Origin: an uncultured Prochlorococcus sp.
Lineage (GTDB): Bacteria > Cyanobacteriota > Cyanobacteriia > PCC-6307 > Cyanobiaceae
Assembly: GCA_902576415.1 (NCBI GenBank)
Contig: CACGVZ010000001.1
Coordinates: 1-64,000, forward strand
Direction: 5' to 3'
Length of the DNA stretch: 64,000 nucleotides
Numbering within the stretch: the stretch's first letter is position 1; each line of letters begins with the position of its first letter. The position numbers and the translations under genes are program-made. The notes beneath the pieces are model-generated. The model was not told the DNA's origin, did not search any database, and was given only the letters and a program-made list of their open reading frames with translations. Shown in pieces: positions 32,594-48,213 of this stretch.

Positions 32594-33294
32594 AACAAAT
32601 TATTACTCAACATGGGTGGGGACTAAATAAATATTTCTGGGATGATTATAAAGTTAATTTTTTAAATAATAATTGGCATTGGCAAGATAATGAAAGGGGC
32701 TATTTTTCCACAAATAATTATCAAGCAAAATGGATTCAAAGCGAATCTAAAAAAGAAATCAGAATGACTTTATGCCATTCATTTGGTTTTCATTTAATGC
32801 CAAAAAATATTTTAAAAGAAGCAACTCATATTGTTCTTATAAATTCTTTTAATAATTTTCTTCCTTTAAGTAATAAGAGAAACTTTATTTTGAGGTCTCT
32901 AAAAAGAATGGAAACAAAAATCATAAAAGATGAACCTAAGGATATGTTGAAAGAATTTATATATAGGTCATTTATGCCAAATCGTATGAATAATAGTTTT
33001 AAAAATATCTTTTATAAAAGTCTAGAGAGTTTAAATAAAACTCTTCTTTTAAATGATTTAAAAGAACTTTACATCAATAGAGATTTTCCAGTATTTTTAA
33101 AAAAAGATTGCAAAATTATTTTTATAAAATCAGAAAATGATTTGATTCTTGATAACGAATCAAATGATAACTTTTTAGATTACTTAAATAAAACACTTGA
33201 AAGGAAGCCAATTTTAATTAAATTAGCTCAACAAGGTCATTGCTTGAATAATTTTAATTTATACGAGATCTTACATAATAAACTTAATGATTGA
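32590..33294 (+). CDS. bioK: Alpha/beta hydrolase, BioK-type pimeloyl-ACP methyl ester esterase
   Basis: Expected to remove the methyl group that BioC adds, ending pimelate chain growth. The 234-residue protein shows the start QHGWGLNKYFWDDY like BioH/BioG esterases, a nucleophile elbow LCHSFGFH with Ser near residue 64, a candidate acid in FIKSENDLIL and a candidate catalytic His in QQGHCLNNF. Overall divergence from BioH is large, and marine picocyanobacteria are known to use a distinct class named BioK. Position between bioF and bioC, with overlaps on both sides, supports the role. Confidence 0.85.
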   Translation: MKQIITQHGWGLNKYFWDDYKVNFLNNNWHWQDNERGYFSTNNYQAKWIQSESKKEIRMTLCHSFGFHLMPKNILKEATHIVLINSFNNFLPLSNKRNFILRSLKRMETKIIKDEPKDMLKEFIYRSFMPNRMNNSFKNIFYKSLESLNKTLLLNDLKELYINRDFPVFLKKDCKIIFIKSENDLILDNESNDNFLDYLNKTLERKPILIKLAQQGHCLNNFNLYEILHNKLND

Positions 33295-34054
33295 AATGGA
33301 TAGTAAAAAGTGGAATGAGAAAATACAAAATAATTTTAATGATGCTGCATATAGGTATTTAGAGCATTCAAATATTCAGAAATTTTTTGCAAAAAAGATT
33401 GTTCATCTTATCAAAGAATTAAATCCCCAAAAAAAAGGTGAATGGATAGACCTTGGATCAGGACCAGGACTATTAGCAGATGAAATAGAAAAAATTTCTT
33501 CCCAAAAAGTATCCAGAATTGATTTCAGCAAGAAAATGCTTCTTGCGAATAAATTATCTAGAAAAAAAATTTTATGGGATTTGAATAATGATTTACCTTC
33601 TGAAATAAATAACTGTTCTCTATTAACATCTAACTTTTGCATACATTGGTTAAACAACCCAGAAAAGATAATAAAAAATTGGTTTAGCAAATTAACACCT
33701 GGAGGTTTTTTAATCATTTCATATCCAACAAAGGATTGTTTTCCTGAATGGAAAGATACTTGTAAAAAAATTGATATTGAATATAGTGGTCTTAATTTCC
33801 TTTGCTCTAAAGAATTATTAAAAGATTTCAAATCAACTGAAATATATTATTCAAAACAGTTTAATTATCTTGAAAATTTTGAAGATGTATATAAACTTTT
33901 TAAAAGCATTAAAAATGTAGGAGCACAATCAACAAAATGTAAACGCAAAACGGTGAAAGAGTTAAAGGAAATTCAAAAGTTTTGGCCAAAGAATTACAAT
34001 AATACAGTGAACCTTGCATGGCAAATTGAGATTCAAATCATAAAGAAACTATGA
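33287..34054 (+). CDS. bioC: Malonyl-ACP O-methyltransferase
   Basis: SAM-dependent enzyme that caps the malonyl group so that fatty-acid synthesis can build pimelate. The 255 residues have a Rossmann methyltransferase fold with motif I WIDLGSGPGLLADEI, the conserved KWNEKIQNNFNDAAYRYLEH start typical of BioC, SNFCIHWLNNPE and LTPGGFLIISYPT. The first ATG overlaps the bioK stop by eight bases; a second ATG three codons later is an equally possible start. The 3' end overlaps bioD by four bases. Confidence 0.93.
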   Translation: MIEMDSKKWNEKIQNNFNDAAYRYLEHSNIQKFFAKKIVHLIKELNPQKKGEWIDLGSGPGLLADEIEKISSQKVSRIDFSKKMLLANKLSRKKILWDLNNDLPSEINNCSLLTSNFCIHWLNNPEKIIKNWFSKLTPGGFLIISYPTKDCFPEWKDTCKKIDIEYSGLNFLCSKELLKDFKSTEIYYSKQFNYLENFEDVYKLFKSIKNVGAQSTKCKRKTVKELKEIQKFWPKNYNNTVNLAWQIEIQIIKKL

Positions 34055-34716
34055 GAATTCACAAAAATATTTTCAAATTTATAATTTGTGGAACAGATAC
34101 TGATATTGGGAAAACTTTAATAAGCTCTTTTTTCGTTAAGGGATTAAATTCCTTTTATTGGAAACCTATTCAAAGTGGGATTGAATCGCAAACTGATAGT
34201 CAAACTGTTGAAAAACTTGCACAAGTAAGTAAAGAGAAAATAATCAAAGAAGCTTATGTCTTTACAAAACCTCTTTCTCCGCATTGGGCTGCTGAAATAG
34301 ATCAAAAAGCTATTAATTTTGACAAGTTGAGATTGCCAAAAGTGCATGGCTCACTAATTATAGAAACTGCAGGTGGATTAATGGTTCCAATAACACGCAA
34401 TTTTTTGCAAATAGATCAAATAAAAGAATGGGATCTTCCGGTAATACTTGTATGTAAGAGCTCACTTGGCACTCTTAACCATACGCTGCTTAGTATTGAG
34501 GCCTTAAAACGAAGAAATATTGAGATTTTAGGTTTAGTAGTCAATGGCGAAAAACACCTAGATAATCCAAAAACTCTAGTTGATTTTAGTGGTATTCCTT
34601 TAATTGCTGAATTTCCTTACATCAAAAAAATGGACTCAAATAATTTAGATATACTATGGAAAGAACTAGACATCAAGAATAAGTTGATCTCACTATTAAA
34701 CTCAAAAATAAGTTAA
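34051..34716 (+). CDS. bioD: Dethiobiotin synthetase
   Basis: ATP-dependent carboxylase closing the ureido ring of biotin. The 221-residue product has the P-loop ICGTDTDIGKTLISSFF, the substrate Lys region YWKPIQSG and the second-site ETAGGLMVPI. It lies between bioC and bioA, with the bioA ATG directly after its stop. Confidence 0.96.
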   Translation: MRIHKNIFKFIICGTDTDIGKTLISSFFVKGLNSFYWKPIQSGIESQTDSQTVEKLAQVSKEKIIKEAYVFTKPLSPHWAAEIDQKAINFDKLRLPKVHGSLIIETAGGLMVPITRNFLQIDQIKEWDLPVILVCKSSLGTLNHTLLSIEALKRRNIEILGLVVNGEKHLDNPKTLVDFSGIPLIAEFPYIKKMDSNNLDILWKELDIKNKLISLLNSKIS

Positions 34717-36018
34717 ATGAAATTTTTGGATTCAAAAACTCCAAATCAAGATTGGCACCCAAATATTTGGCCACCTTTTACGCAAATCAATAACAGTAAA
34801 CCGCAGATAGAAGTAACTCATGGTAAAGATGCCCTCCTATTTACTAAAGATCCTGAAAAAGAACTAATAGATGCAATTAGTAGTTGGTGGGTAACTCTTC
34901 ATGGTCATAGTAACGAGTATATTGCGGATGCCATTTTTGATCAATCAAAAAAACTTGAGCAAGTTATATTTGCTGATTTCTTGCATCCACAGGCAAAAAA
35001 ATTAGCGGAAAGACTTAGTGAATTAACAAAATTAAAAAGATTATTCTTTTCTGACAACGGTTCTACTGCAGTGGAAGTCGCTTTAAAAATTGCCTTCCAA
35101 TCATGGCAAAATAGAGGAGAGACAAGAACTCAAATAGTAGCTTTTGATGGCGCCTATCATGGTGATACATTTGGCGCAATGGCATTAGGTGAAAGAAATA
35201 TTTTTAATGAGAATTTCGATAATCTTATGTTCCCAGTTAGAAGAGTCCCATGGCCTTCAACTTGGATGAACGATGAAGAAGTAGAAAATAAAGAAAATAA
35301 GGCGATCCAAAAATTAGAAACTCTGCTTAAAACTCCTACAGTAGCAGTAATCCTTGAGCCACTTGTTCAAGGAGCAGGAGGGATGAATATGGTTAGGCCT
35401 CAGTTTATAAAAAAAGTTTCAGAAACTATAAAAAATAATAATTCTTTGTTAATTGCCGATGAAGTATTGACTGGGTTTGGAAGATGTGGAACCCTTTTTG
35501 CTTTTCAAAAGGCACAAATCATTCCTGATTTAATAAGTATTTCAAAAGGTTTAACTGGTGGATTTTTACCGATGGGAATAACTTTATGTAAAGAAAAAAT
35601 TTTTCAATCCTTTATTGATGATTCCCCAAGAAAAACTTTTTGGCATGGACATAGTTTTACTGCTAATCCTTTAGGTTGTGCTGCAGCAAACGCAAGCCTT
35701 GATTTATTAGAAAAAGAACCACAAAAATACCTTTCATTTGAAGAAAAACATTTATCTCATCTAATTAAATTTAAAAACTTACCTTATATAAAGAAGGTAA
35801 GGGTATCCGGCACAATTGCTGCCTTCGATTTAGATATTGGGAACAAAAAAGGTTATTTCAATAATATTGGGAAAGAAATAAAGAGTCTTGCAATGGAGCA
35901 GGGTTTATTCATTAGACCCCTCGGGAACGTTATTTACCTCTTGCCGCCTCTCTGTATAACAGATGATCAATTGGGGAAAAGTTACTGGATAATAAGGCAA
36001 ATCTTAGACAATCTTTAG
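34717..36018 (+). CDS. bioA: Adenosylmethionine-8-amino-7-oxononanoate aminotransferase
   Basis: PLP aminotransferase making 7,8-diaminopelargonate with SAM as amino donor. The 433 residues contain the SSWWVTLHGHSNEYI start, DNGSTAVEVALKIAFQ, FDGAYHGDTFGAMALG, the Asp-containing IADEVLTGFGRCGT and the PLP Lys in SISKGLTGGFLPMG. It is the last gene of the biotin operon; bioB (biotin synthase) is not in the window. Confidence 0.97.
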   Translation: MKFLDSKTPNQDWHPNIWPPFTQINNSKPQIEVTHGKDALLFTKDPEKELIDAISSWWVTLHGHSNEYIADAIFDQSKKLEQVIFADFLHPQAKKLAERLSELTKLKRLFFSDNGSTAVEVALKIAFQSWQNRGETRTQIVAFDGAYHGDTFGAMALGERNIFNENFDNLMFPVRRVPWPSTWMNDEEVENKENKAIQKLETLLKTPTVAVILEPLVQGAGGMNMVRPQFIKKVSETIKNNNSLLIADEVLTGFGRCGTLFAFQKAQIIPDLISISKGLTGGFLPMGITLCKEKIFQSFIDDSPRKTFWHGHSFTANPLGCAAANASLDLLEKEPQKYLSFEEKHLSHLIKFKNLPYIKKVRVSGTIAAFDLDIGNKKGYFNNIGKEIKSLAMEQGLFIRPLGNVIYLLPPLCITDDQLGKSYWIIRQILDNL

Positions 36019-36026
36019 AAAGAAGT

Positions 36027-36284
36027 TTATGGTCCCTGCAGTATTGCATTTTCCACATCTTCTCTATTAATGCAGTAGGAAAATAGTCTTTTAGTTTCTT
36101 GTCCTTCGCTTTCCCATATAACACTTAAATCTTCTCGTTCAAACATGATAGTTGCATTCCAATTAGAGAGTAACAGGTACCATTTAGATGGATTATTAAC
36201 ATCCTTTACAGCCCCTAAATCGGTTAGCCACAATTCTAATGAATGTAGTGAATGTTGGTTGATAGGTTTTTTAGGGAGATTCAC
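36027..36284 (-). CDS. DUF3143 family protein
   Basis: An 85-residue soluble protein of the cyanobacterial DUF3143 type: LHSLELWLTDLGAVKD, WYLLLSNWNATIMFEREDLSV and a C-terminal YCINREDVENAILQGP. I recall this family adjacent to a DnaJ-domain gene in cyanobacteria, and here the J protein gene lies 15 bases upstream on the same strand. A co-chaperone partner role is inference. The stop is eight bases from the end of convergent bioA. Confidence 0.83.
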   Translation of the reverse strand: MNLPKKPINQHSLHSLELWLTDLGAVKDVNNPSKWYLLLSNWNATIMFEREDLSVIWESEGQETKRLFSYCINREDVENAILQGP

Positions 36285-36299
36285 AGACTTTTTTAGGTA

Positions 36300-36740
36300 T
36301 TATTTTAATAACCATGTGGGTATTGTATCTAATTCTTTACCAGTAAAAGAGGCAACAAAAATTGAACAAATCAAACTAATAAATATGATAATAAATAAAA
36401 GAAATAACGAAAACAATTCCCCATTTGAAAAAGGTCTTCTATTACCTACTAAATTTTGATTATTTGAATCGATTTTTAAATTATTTAAGACTTTAGTATC
36501 ACTCTTACTTCTAGATTTCTCCTTTAGTTTGTCATCATATATTTTTCTCAAATTACTATTATTCAAATTTTCATAAGCTTCCAAAACTTCTTGAAATTTA
36601 CTTTTAGCATCGTTTATTTCTAAAGAAGTTGTATCAGGATGCAATTCAATAGAGAGTTTGCAAAATGCCTTCCTTAATTCATGATTTGACGCATTTTCAT
36701 CTACACCTAAAATTTTGTAATAAGAAATTTCCCCTTTCAA
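36300..36740 (-). CDS. Membrane-anchored DnaJ-domain protein
   Basis: Type III J protein of 146 residues. An N-terminal J domain (about 5-65) has the diagnostic HPD at 34-36 (SIELHPDTTSLE), which stimulates DnaK ATPase. A linker rich in Lys, Ser and Asn follows, then one strongly hydrophobic segment (about 110-133, LFSLFLLFIIIFISLICSIF). It lacks the Gly/Phe and zinc-finger regions of DnaJ. It probably recruits DnaK to a membrane site, perhaps together with the DUF3143 product. Confidence 0.9.
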   Translation of the reverse strand: MKGEISYYKILGVDENASNHELRKAFCKLSIELHPDTTSLEINDAKSKFQEVLEAYENLNNSNLRKIYDDKLKEKSRSKSDTKVLNNLKIDSNNQNLVGNRRPFSNGELFSLFLLFIIIFISLICSIFVASFTGKELDTIPTWLLK

Positions 36741-36830
36741 AATAATCTTTTATAAACATTGTAATTCTAATAAATTTTTAATAAATAGAATGTATTTTAT
36801 GAATGGTAAAAAATTTATAATCATAACTAA

Positions 36831-37544
36831 ATGAAAAAACAAGACATACCAGAGGAAATCTCTGCCTTAATAAATGAAGAAGAGATAATTATGTTTCAAG
36901 AATTGCAAATTAAAATAAAAGAATTAAATAATAAAACCAATCTTACGAGATTAATTAATGGTGATGATTATTGGGTATCTCAAGTTTTTGACAGCATTTG
37001 GCCATTTAAAACTTTCCCGAATATTAATTTTGATAATAAAAAATTTTTAGATATTGGATCTGGATGTGGCTTCCCTGGTTTAGCTTATGCCATAACTCAT
37101 CCTACTTCAGAAATATACCTAGTTGATTCTTCCAAAAAGAAAACAGATGCACTAAAAGCCTTAATTAAAGAGATCAATTTCAAAAATAATATTCATGTAA
37201 TCAATGATCGTATTGAAAATTTAGCTCATCAATCGTCAATGAGAAATAGTTTCCATATTGCTACTACTAGAGCGGTGAGTAATCCATCAACTGTTTCAGA
37301 ATATATAATACCAATGCTAAAAAAAGAAGGATTTGGAGTTTTATATTGTGGGAAATGGACTGATGAGGAAAGTAAAAATCTTGATAAAACTTTAGAAATA
37401 TTAGAAGGAAAATTTAAAGAGAAAAAAAAGATTTTATTACCAAAAAGTAAAGGCACCCGAAATATTATTCTTATTCAACCAAAAAATTATTGCCCCGAAA
37501 TTTACCCAAGAAAAGTTGGTAAACCTGAGAAAAATCCATTATGA
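36831..37544 (+). CDS. rsmG: 16S rRNA (guanine527-N7)-methyltransferase RsmG
   Basis: Methylates G527 (E. coli numbering) of 16S rRNA. The 237-residue protein has the family SAM motif FLDIGSGCGFPGLAYAI, the NLTRLINGDDYWVSQVFDSI N-terminal block and IATTRAVSNPSTVSEY. The C-terminus RNIILIQPKN is typical. It ends two bases before the end of the convergent aldo/keto reductase gene. Confidence 0.96.
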   Translation: MKKQDIPEEISALINEEEIIMFQELQIKIKELNNKTNLTRLINGDDYWVSQVFDSIWPFKTFPNINFDNKKFLDIGSGCGFPGLAYAITHPTSEIYLVDSSKKKTDALKALIKEINFKNNIHVINDRIENLAHQSSMRNSFHIATTRAVSNPSTVSEYIIPMLKKEGFGVLYCGKWTDEESKNLDKTLEILEGKFKEKKKILLPKSKGTRNIILIQPKNYCPEIYPRKVGKPEKNPL

Positions 37545-37546
37545 AA

Positions 37547-38740
37547 TTATTTTTTTGATAATCTTTTAGCAACGTTATCTCCAAACTTTTCTTTTAAAGT
37601 TCTTAATTTATTTATAACTTTTTTTGGATTTATATGGCCTTCTAAAACTTTCAATAATTGGCCTTCAGAAACATCCACATCGAGTAAATTAGAGTTAGAT
37701 CCTGGGAACCAATGACTGCCATTCCCAAGCAGTTGATATCTAGCTCTTGCAAATCCTTCCATATCCAACCAATCTATTAAATTTGAAAGCCATAGCAAAA
37801 CGGGAATATTAATATTACCAGGAGTATATTCCCAACTCGGTAGATTTCTATCCCAATTTTGATGCCACTCTAAACCAAAAACATTAATCGATTCCTGCCT
37901 TAATCGACTTAATATCTTTGGAAGATACTTCTCGGATTCTGATAATAACGAAACAGCTTCTAAATGAAGGTCAAAATCTGCCTCTTTTGCAATGCCTACA
38001 CTAAGGGTATGAACATTTTTATTTCTTAAACAAAAAAGATCATTAAAAACTATAGGATGAAGTGGTCTACAAAGTTCCAACATTTTGTTTGAGGGAGTAT
38101 GAAGATGTCCCCCTTTATCAGTAGGACTTATTATAAAAACCCCAAGATCATACTTATTTGCTAAATTTATAACCTTTGCATTTTCTTGATTTATGAAATA
38201 CCAGTGCAAATTTACATAATCAAATAAATTTGTTGAAATAGCCTTCTCAATTAGCGAAGATTTTCCATGGGTCGAAAATCCAATAGAACCAATTAAATTT
38301 TCTTTTTGAAAATTCCTTAAAATATCAATACAACCTCCATCTTTAACAGCCTGGTACAAATGTTCATTTGTATTGATGCCATGTATTGCTAGCAAATCAA
38401 TTCTTTTAACTTTCAATTTTTCAATGCTTGTTAAAACATCTCTCTCAAAAACTTCTGGATCAATATTTGGTGGGATCTTTGTTTGAATAATGTTTGGAAT
38501 TGTTTTGGTATTGTGAAAACCCATTCCTAATTGCACCTCAGAAGTTCCATAATACTTAGCAGTTTCGACATGACTTAAGCCATATTTGTTTGCCAAATTC
38601 AAAATATTTTCTACTTTATTTTGTTCTATATAGGAAATTTCAGAAAAATCTAATTGATCCCAACTTTTTTGAAATCTCATGCCCCCCAAAGATAAAACAG
38701 GAATCTTTAAATTGGTTCGACCAAATCTCCGATATTCCAT
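37547..38740 (-). CDS. Aldo/keto reductase
   Basis: NADPH-type oxidoreductase with the AKR barrel (about residues 1-280). The start MEYRRFGRTNLKIPVLSLGG, the catalytic Tyr in ETAKYYGTSE, the Lys in IQTKIPP and the His in LLAIHGINT are in place. The C-terminal 110 residues are helical and contain NGSHWFPGSN. In many relatives of this layout a Cys-rich 4Fe-4S segment occurs in that part; it is not visible here. A 4Fe-4S ferredoxin gene lies nine bases upstream on the same strand. The substrate is unknown. Confidence 0.9.
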   Translation of the reverse strand: MEYRRFGRTNLKIPVLSLGGMRFQKSWDQLDFSEISYIEQNKVENILNLANKYGLSHVETAKYYGTSEVQLGMGFHNTKTIPNIIQTKIPPNIDPEVFERDVLTSIEKLKVKRIDLLAIHGINTNEHLYQAVKDGGCIDILRNFQKENLIGSIGFSTHGKSSLIEKAISTNLFDYVNLHWYFINQENAKVINLANKYDLGVFIISPTDKGGHLHTPSNKMLELCRPLHPIVFNDLFCLRNKNVHTLSVGIAKEADFDLHLEAVSLLSESEKYLPKILSRLRQESINVFGLEWHQNWDRNLPSWEYTPGNINIPVLLWLSNLIDWLDMEGFARARYQLLGNGSHWFPGSNSNLLDVDVSEGQLLKVLEGHINPKKVINKLRTLKEKFGDNVAKRLSKK

Positions 38741-38749
38741 TTTATAAAA

Positions 38750-39109
38750 TTAATGCTTATTCATTCTTGGTGGTTTTCCAAATGATTGAAACATATCCCT
38801 ATCTAGACTTTTTTCCAAATCATCCAATTCTTCAAACTTGACCCAGTGAATACAATCAACAGGGCATGTGTCTATCGCTTCTTGTATTACATCACAACTA
38901 TCTCCATCTTGCCTAATAGCTCGACTTCTACCATGAAATTCATCAACCATGAACGTGTTCGAAGCTACGTGTACGCAATATTGACAACCTATACATTTAG
39001 CTTCATCCACCCAAACAGCTTTTTCGGCTAATTTACCACCTAGTACGGGCTCAAAGCCAGTAATTTCAATATCATCTTCAAAAGTATCAAATGGATCTTT
39101 AAAATCCAT
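38750..39109 (-). CDS. 4Fe-4S ferredoxin
   Basis: A 119-residue ferredoxin with C-x2-C-x2-C in KCIGCQYCVHVASNTF and a distant CPVDCIHWV, enough ligands for at least one 4Fe-4S cluster; the fourth position of the first motif is not Cys. The N-terminal 35 residues are acidic (MDFKDPFDTFEDDIEITGFE). It belongs to the family present in cyanobacteria and in plant chloroplasts as a ferredoxin-like domain. It sits ten bases after ycf35 and before the aldo/keto reductase, so it probably serves one of these. Confidence 0.93.
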   Translation of the reverse strand: MDFKDPFDTFEDDIEITGFEPVLGGKLAEKAVWVDEAKCIGCQYCVHVASNTFMVDEFHGRSRAIRQDGDSCDVIQEAIDTCPVDCIHWVKFEELDDLEKSLDRDMFQSFGKPPRMNKH

Positions 39110-39118
39110 ATTCTAATA

Positions 39119-39511
39119 TTAATTATCCCACTTGGTTAAAACCAATTCAATAGCACCGTCATTAGTATTTTTTTCTTCAACAATTTGGTAACCATCTTCT
39201 TTAGTTTTGGAAATAATAGTTTGGTAAGCATACATTTGAGTAACCTTGGAAATGAATCTCTCTACTGGAATTTCAAATTTCCATAGATCAAGGTCAGTAA
39301 CTAATTCATAAGTATTTGAATTATGATCCCATTTAAATCCAACTTTAGTATCACCAGGTAGATTAATGCTTATATCAACTGCTGTAAATTTGCCCTTGTA
39401 ACCTTTGACAAACTTTTCTTCTTGATCAATTTCGTATCCTAGAATATTTAAAGCCTTGAATAATGGCTCTGCTTTTTTAAGCTGGGTTTTAATAGTACTA
39501 AAATGTGACAT
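39119..39511 (-). CDS. ycf35: Ycf35 (DUF1257) protein
   Basis: A 130-residue protein of the Ycf35 family, encoded in some algal plastid genomes and in cyanobacteria; the function is not established. It shows the family start MSHFSTIKTQLKKAEPLFKA, GYKGKFTAVDISI, VGFKWDHNSNTYELVTDL and KVTQMYAYQTI. It overlaps the upstream DUF2997 gene by 14 bases and precedes the ferredoxin, forming a compact conserved set. Confidence 0.93.
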   Translation of the reverse strand: MSHFSTIKTQLKKAEPLFKALNILGYEIDQEEKFVKGYKGKFTAVDISINLPGDTKVGFKWDHNSNTYELVTDLDLWKFEIPVERFISKVTQMYAYQTIISKTKEDGYQIVEEKNTNDGAIELVLTKWDN

Positions 39512-39713
39512 TAGATTCGTTGTTTAATTGTTTAAAGTTTTCATTTTGATTAGAGATGAAAGCATCAGAAGTTTTGTTCTTGACAGTTACTTTGCCGAGA
39601 GAATCTTCAAGATTTTTAGTAGCTTCATTGCATGAATTACCTGTGAAGCCTTCAACAGTCTCTTCAACTCTTCCATCTTGATGAATTTTGAATCTCAATG
39701 TTTTTTGAGGCAT
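39498..39713 (-). CDS. DUF2997 family protein
   Basis: A small protein of the DUF2997 family, usually found beside Ycf35: MPQKTLRFKIHQDGRVEETV and GFTGNSCNEATKNLEDSLG. I chose the second Met (71 residues) because the conserved part starts at MPQKTL; the ORF track gives three extra residues from 39722. The C-terminal third is polar and low in conservation. Its end lies inside the ycf35 start, so the two are coupled. Confidence 0.83.
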   Translation of the reverse strand: MPQKTLRFKIHQDGRVEETVEGFTGNSCNEATKNLEDSLGKVTVKNKTSDAFISNQNENFKQLNNESNVTF

Positions 39714-39861
39714 TAAATTCAAGTACTAAGTACTTTTTACTTTATATAGAATAACGAAAATATTTTGTTTCAGTTGGTACAAGTTAAATATTTTTAATTT
39801 TTATATTGAATATCTGATAAATTTATTTTTTGGTAGAGTTCTATTAAGAAATTTTAGATAT

Positions 39862-40635
39862 TCAATTATAAAAACCTTGCATGCCCATTGAATCCAGGGC
39901 AGTTTTTGCTTCTTCCATAACTGATGGCTCCTTATCGAAAAGGGCTATTTTAGTACATTCATCAACGAAACTTTCTTGTAATGTATTGTTTAATTTTTCG
40001 TACAATCTACATAATGACCATATGCAATTACTTCTTACACCAGATTCATTATCAATCTTTAAACTTATTAAAAGTTGTTCTGCTGCTAATTGAGCATTTT
40101 CCAAAGAAACACTTCCAATTTCAGCTAAAGAACTAGATGACCATAACCTGACTGCAGCTACATCATTCTTTAAAGCACTAATTAATGGCTTTAAAACAAT
40201 TTGGTCATCATAATTAGCTAAGCTCCACGCAGTCGCCCTTCTTACATAAGCATTATCATCAGTCTTCAGAAGACTGACAAGTTTCTTAACTGCGCTAGGG
40301 CATGGATTACGACCTAAAGCATATACTGCACTCATTCTCTCAACAGGACAGGGTTGATCAAGTAATGGTAACAAAAGGGGAAAAGATCTTTTATCTCTAT
40401 ATTCGCAAAATATTCTTAAGCCTTGTATTCTTTCTTCTCTCTTTCCTTCTAGCATTTTTAAAGCTTCATTACACTCTTGAGTTATGTTTAAACCTTTTGA
40501 AAAAGCATCTTCATCAATTTGCTCTAAAGGATCTATTTCAATCTCTAAAGCCAATTCTTTGGCCAAAACATCTGGATCAACTGCAATTTCAGCAAGGCTT
40601 TCTTTTTTAGGATCCTTATTTTGAGTCATTTTCAA
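39862..40635 (-). CDS. HEAT-repeat protein
   Basis: A 257-residue protein with an acidic N-terminus (about 1-60, LALEIEIDPLEQIDEDAFSK) and then several HEAT/PBS-lyase-type helical repeats: RSFPLLLPLLDQPCPVERM, AVYALGRNPCPSAVKKLVSL, RRATAWSLANYDDQIVLKPL, RLWSSSSLAEIGS. Such repeats mediate protein contacts; in cyanobacteria many are phycobilin lyases, but this organism type lacks phycobilisomes, so an assembly or scaffold role is more likely. Upstream neighbour on the same strand is a 41-codon membrane protein; downstream lie DUF2997 and ycf35. Confidence 0.86.
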   Translation of the reverse strand: MKMTQNKDPKKESLAEIAVDPDVLAKELALEIEIDPLEQIDEDAFSKGLNITQECNEALKMLEGKREERIQGLRIFCEYRDKRSFPLLLPLLDQPCPVERMSAVYALGRNPCPSAVKKLVSLLKTDDNAYVRRATAWSLANYDDQIVLKPLISALKNDVAAVRLWSSSSLAEIGSVSLENAQLAAEQLLISLKIDNESGVRSNCIWSLCRLYEKLNNTLQESFVDECTKIALFDKEPSVMEEAKTALDSMGMQGFYN

Positions 40636-40647
40636 ATACTAAAAATA

Positions 40648-40773
40648 TTAATTCATTGGGGCAGGCGACATCATATCTCCTGGCAACCAAATTCTTGCAC
40701 TAACTGCAAAGAAAGCAATCCCAAAAAGTGCAACGATAGCGAAAGGTAAAACTTTTGTCTTAATAAAACCCAA
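40648..40773 (-). CDS. Tiny single-span membrane protein, about 41 aa
   Basis: An ORF below the track cut-off: start at TTG 40773, LGFIKTKVLPFAIVALFGIA, continuing through FFAVSARIWLPGD to a stop at 40648. One membrane segment spans about residues 8-25, followed by a short polar tail. No ATG or GTG exists upstream before a stop, so the TTG start is tentative. The open frame, hydrophobic profile and position 12 bases before the HEAT gene suggest a real gene. It resembles the small thylakoid subunits in form but I cannot name it. Confidence 0.55.
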   Translation of the reverse strand: MGFIKTKVLPFAIVALFGIAFFAVSARIWLPGDMMSPAPMN

Positions 40774-40845
40774 AGATTCAAAATTAATTAAGTCAATAAT
40801 AACCTGTTTAATATACTTTTAAAAAAATTTTCTTAGATAATATTA

Positions 40846-41901
<1,056 letters not shown>

Positions 41902-41918
41902 TTAGTTCGAAACTGTTT

Positions 41919-42074
<156 letters not shown>

Positions 42075-42124
42075 TTACAAATTAAAAATTCATTCTAGTC
42101 ACTAAAAATATTAATAGATAATAT

Positions 42125-48192
<6,068 letters not shown>

Positions 48193-48213
48193 TTAGAAGT
48201 TTTAATCAAGTAT

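Noticed and set aside
39721-39735. Tandem AAGTACT AAGTACT before the DUF2997 gene
   Set aside because: Only two 7-base units; too short to call a regulatory or mobile element.
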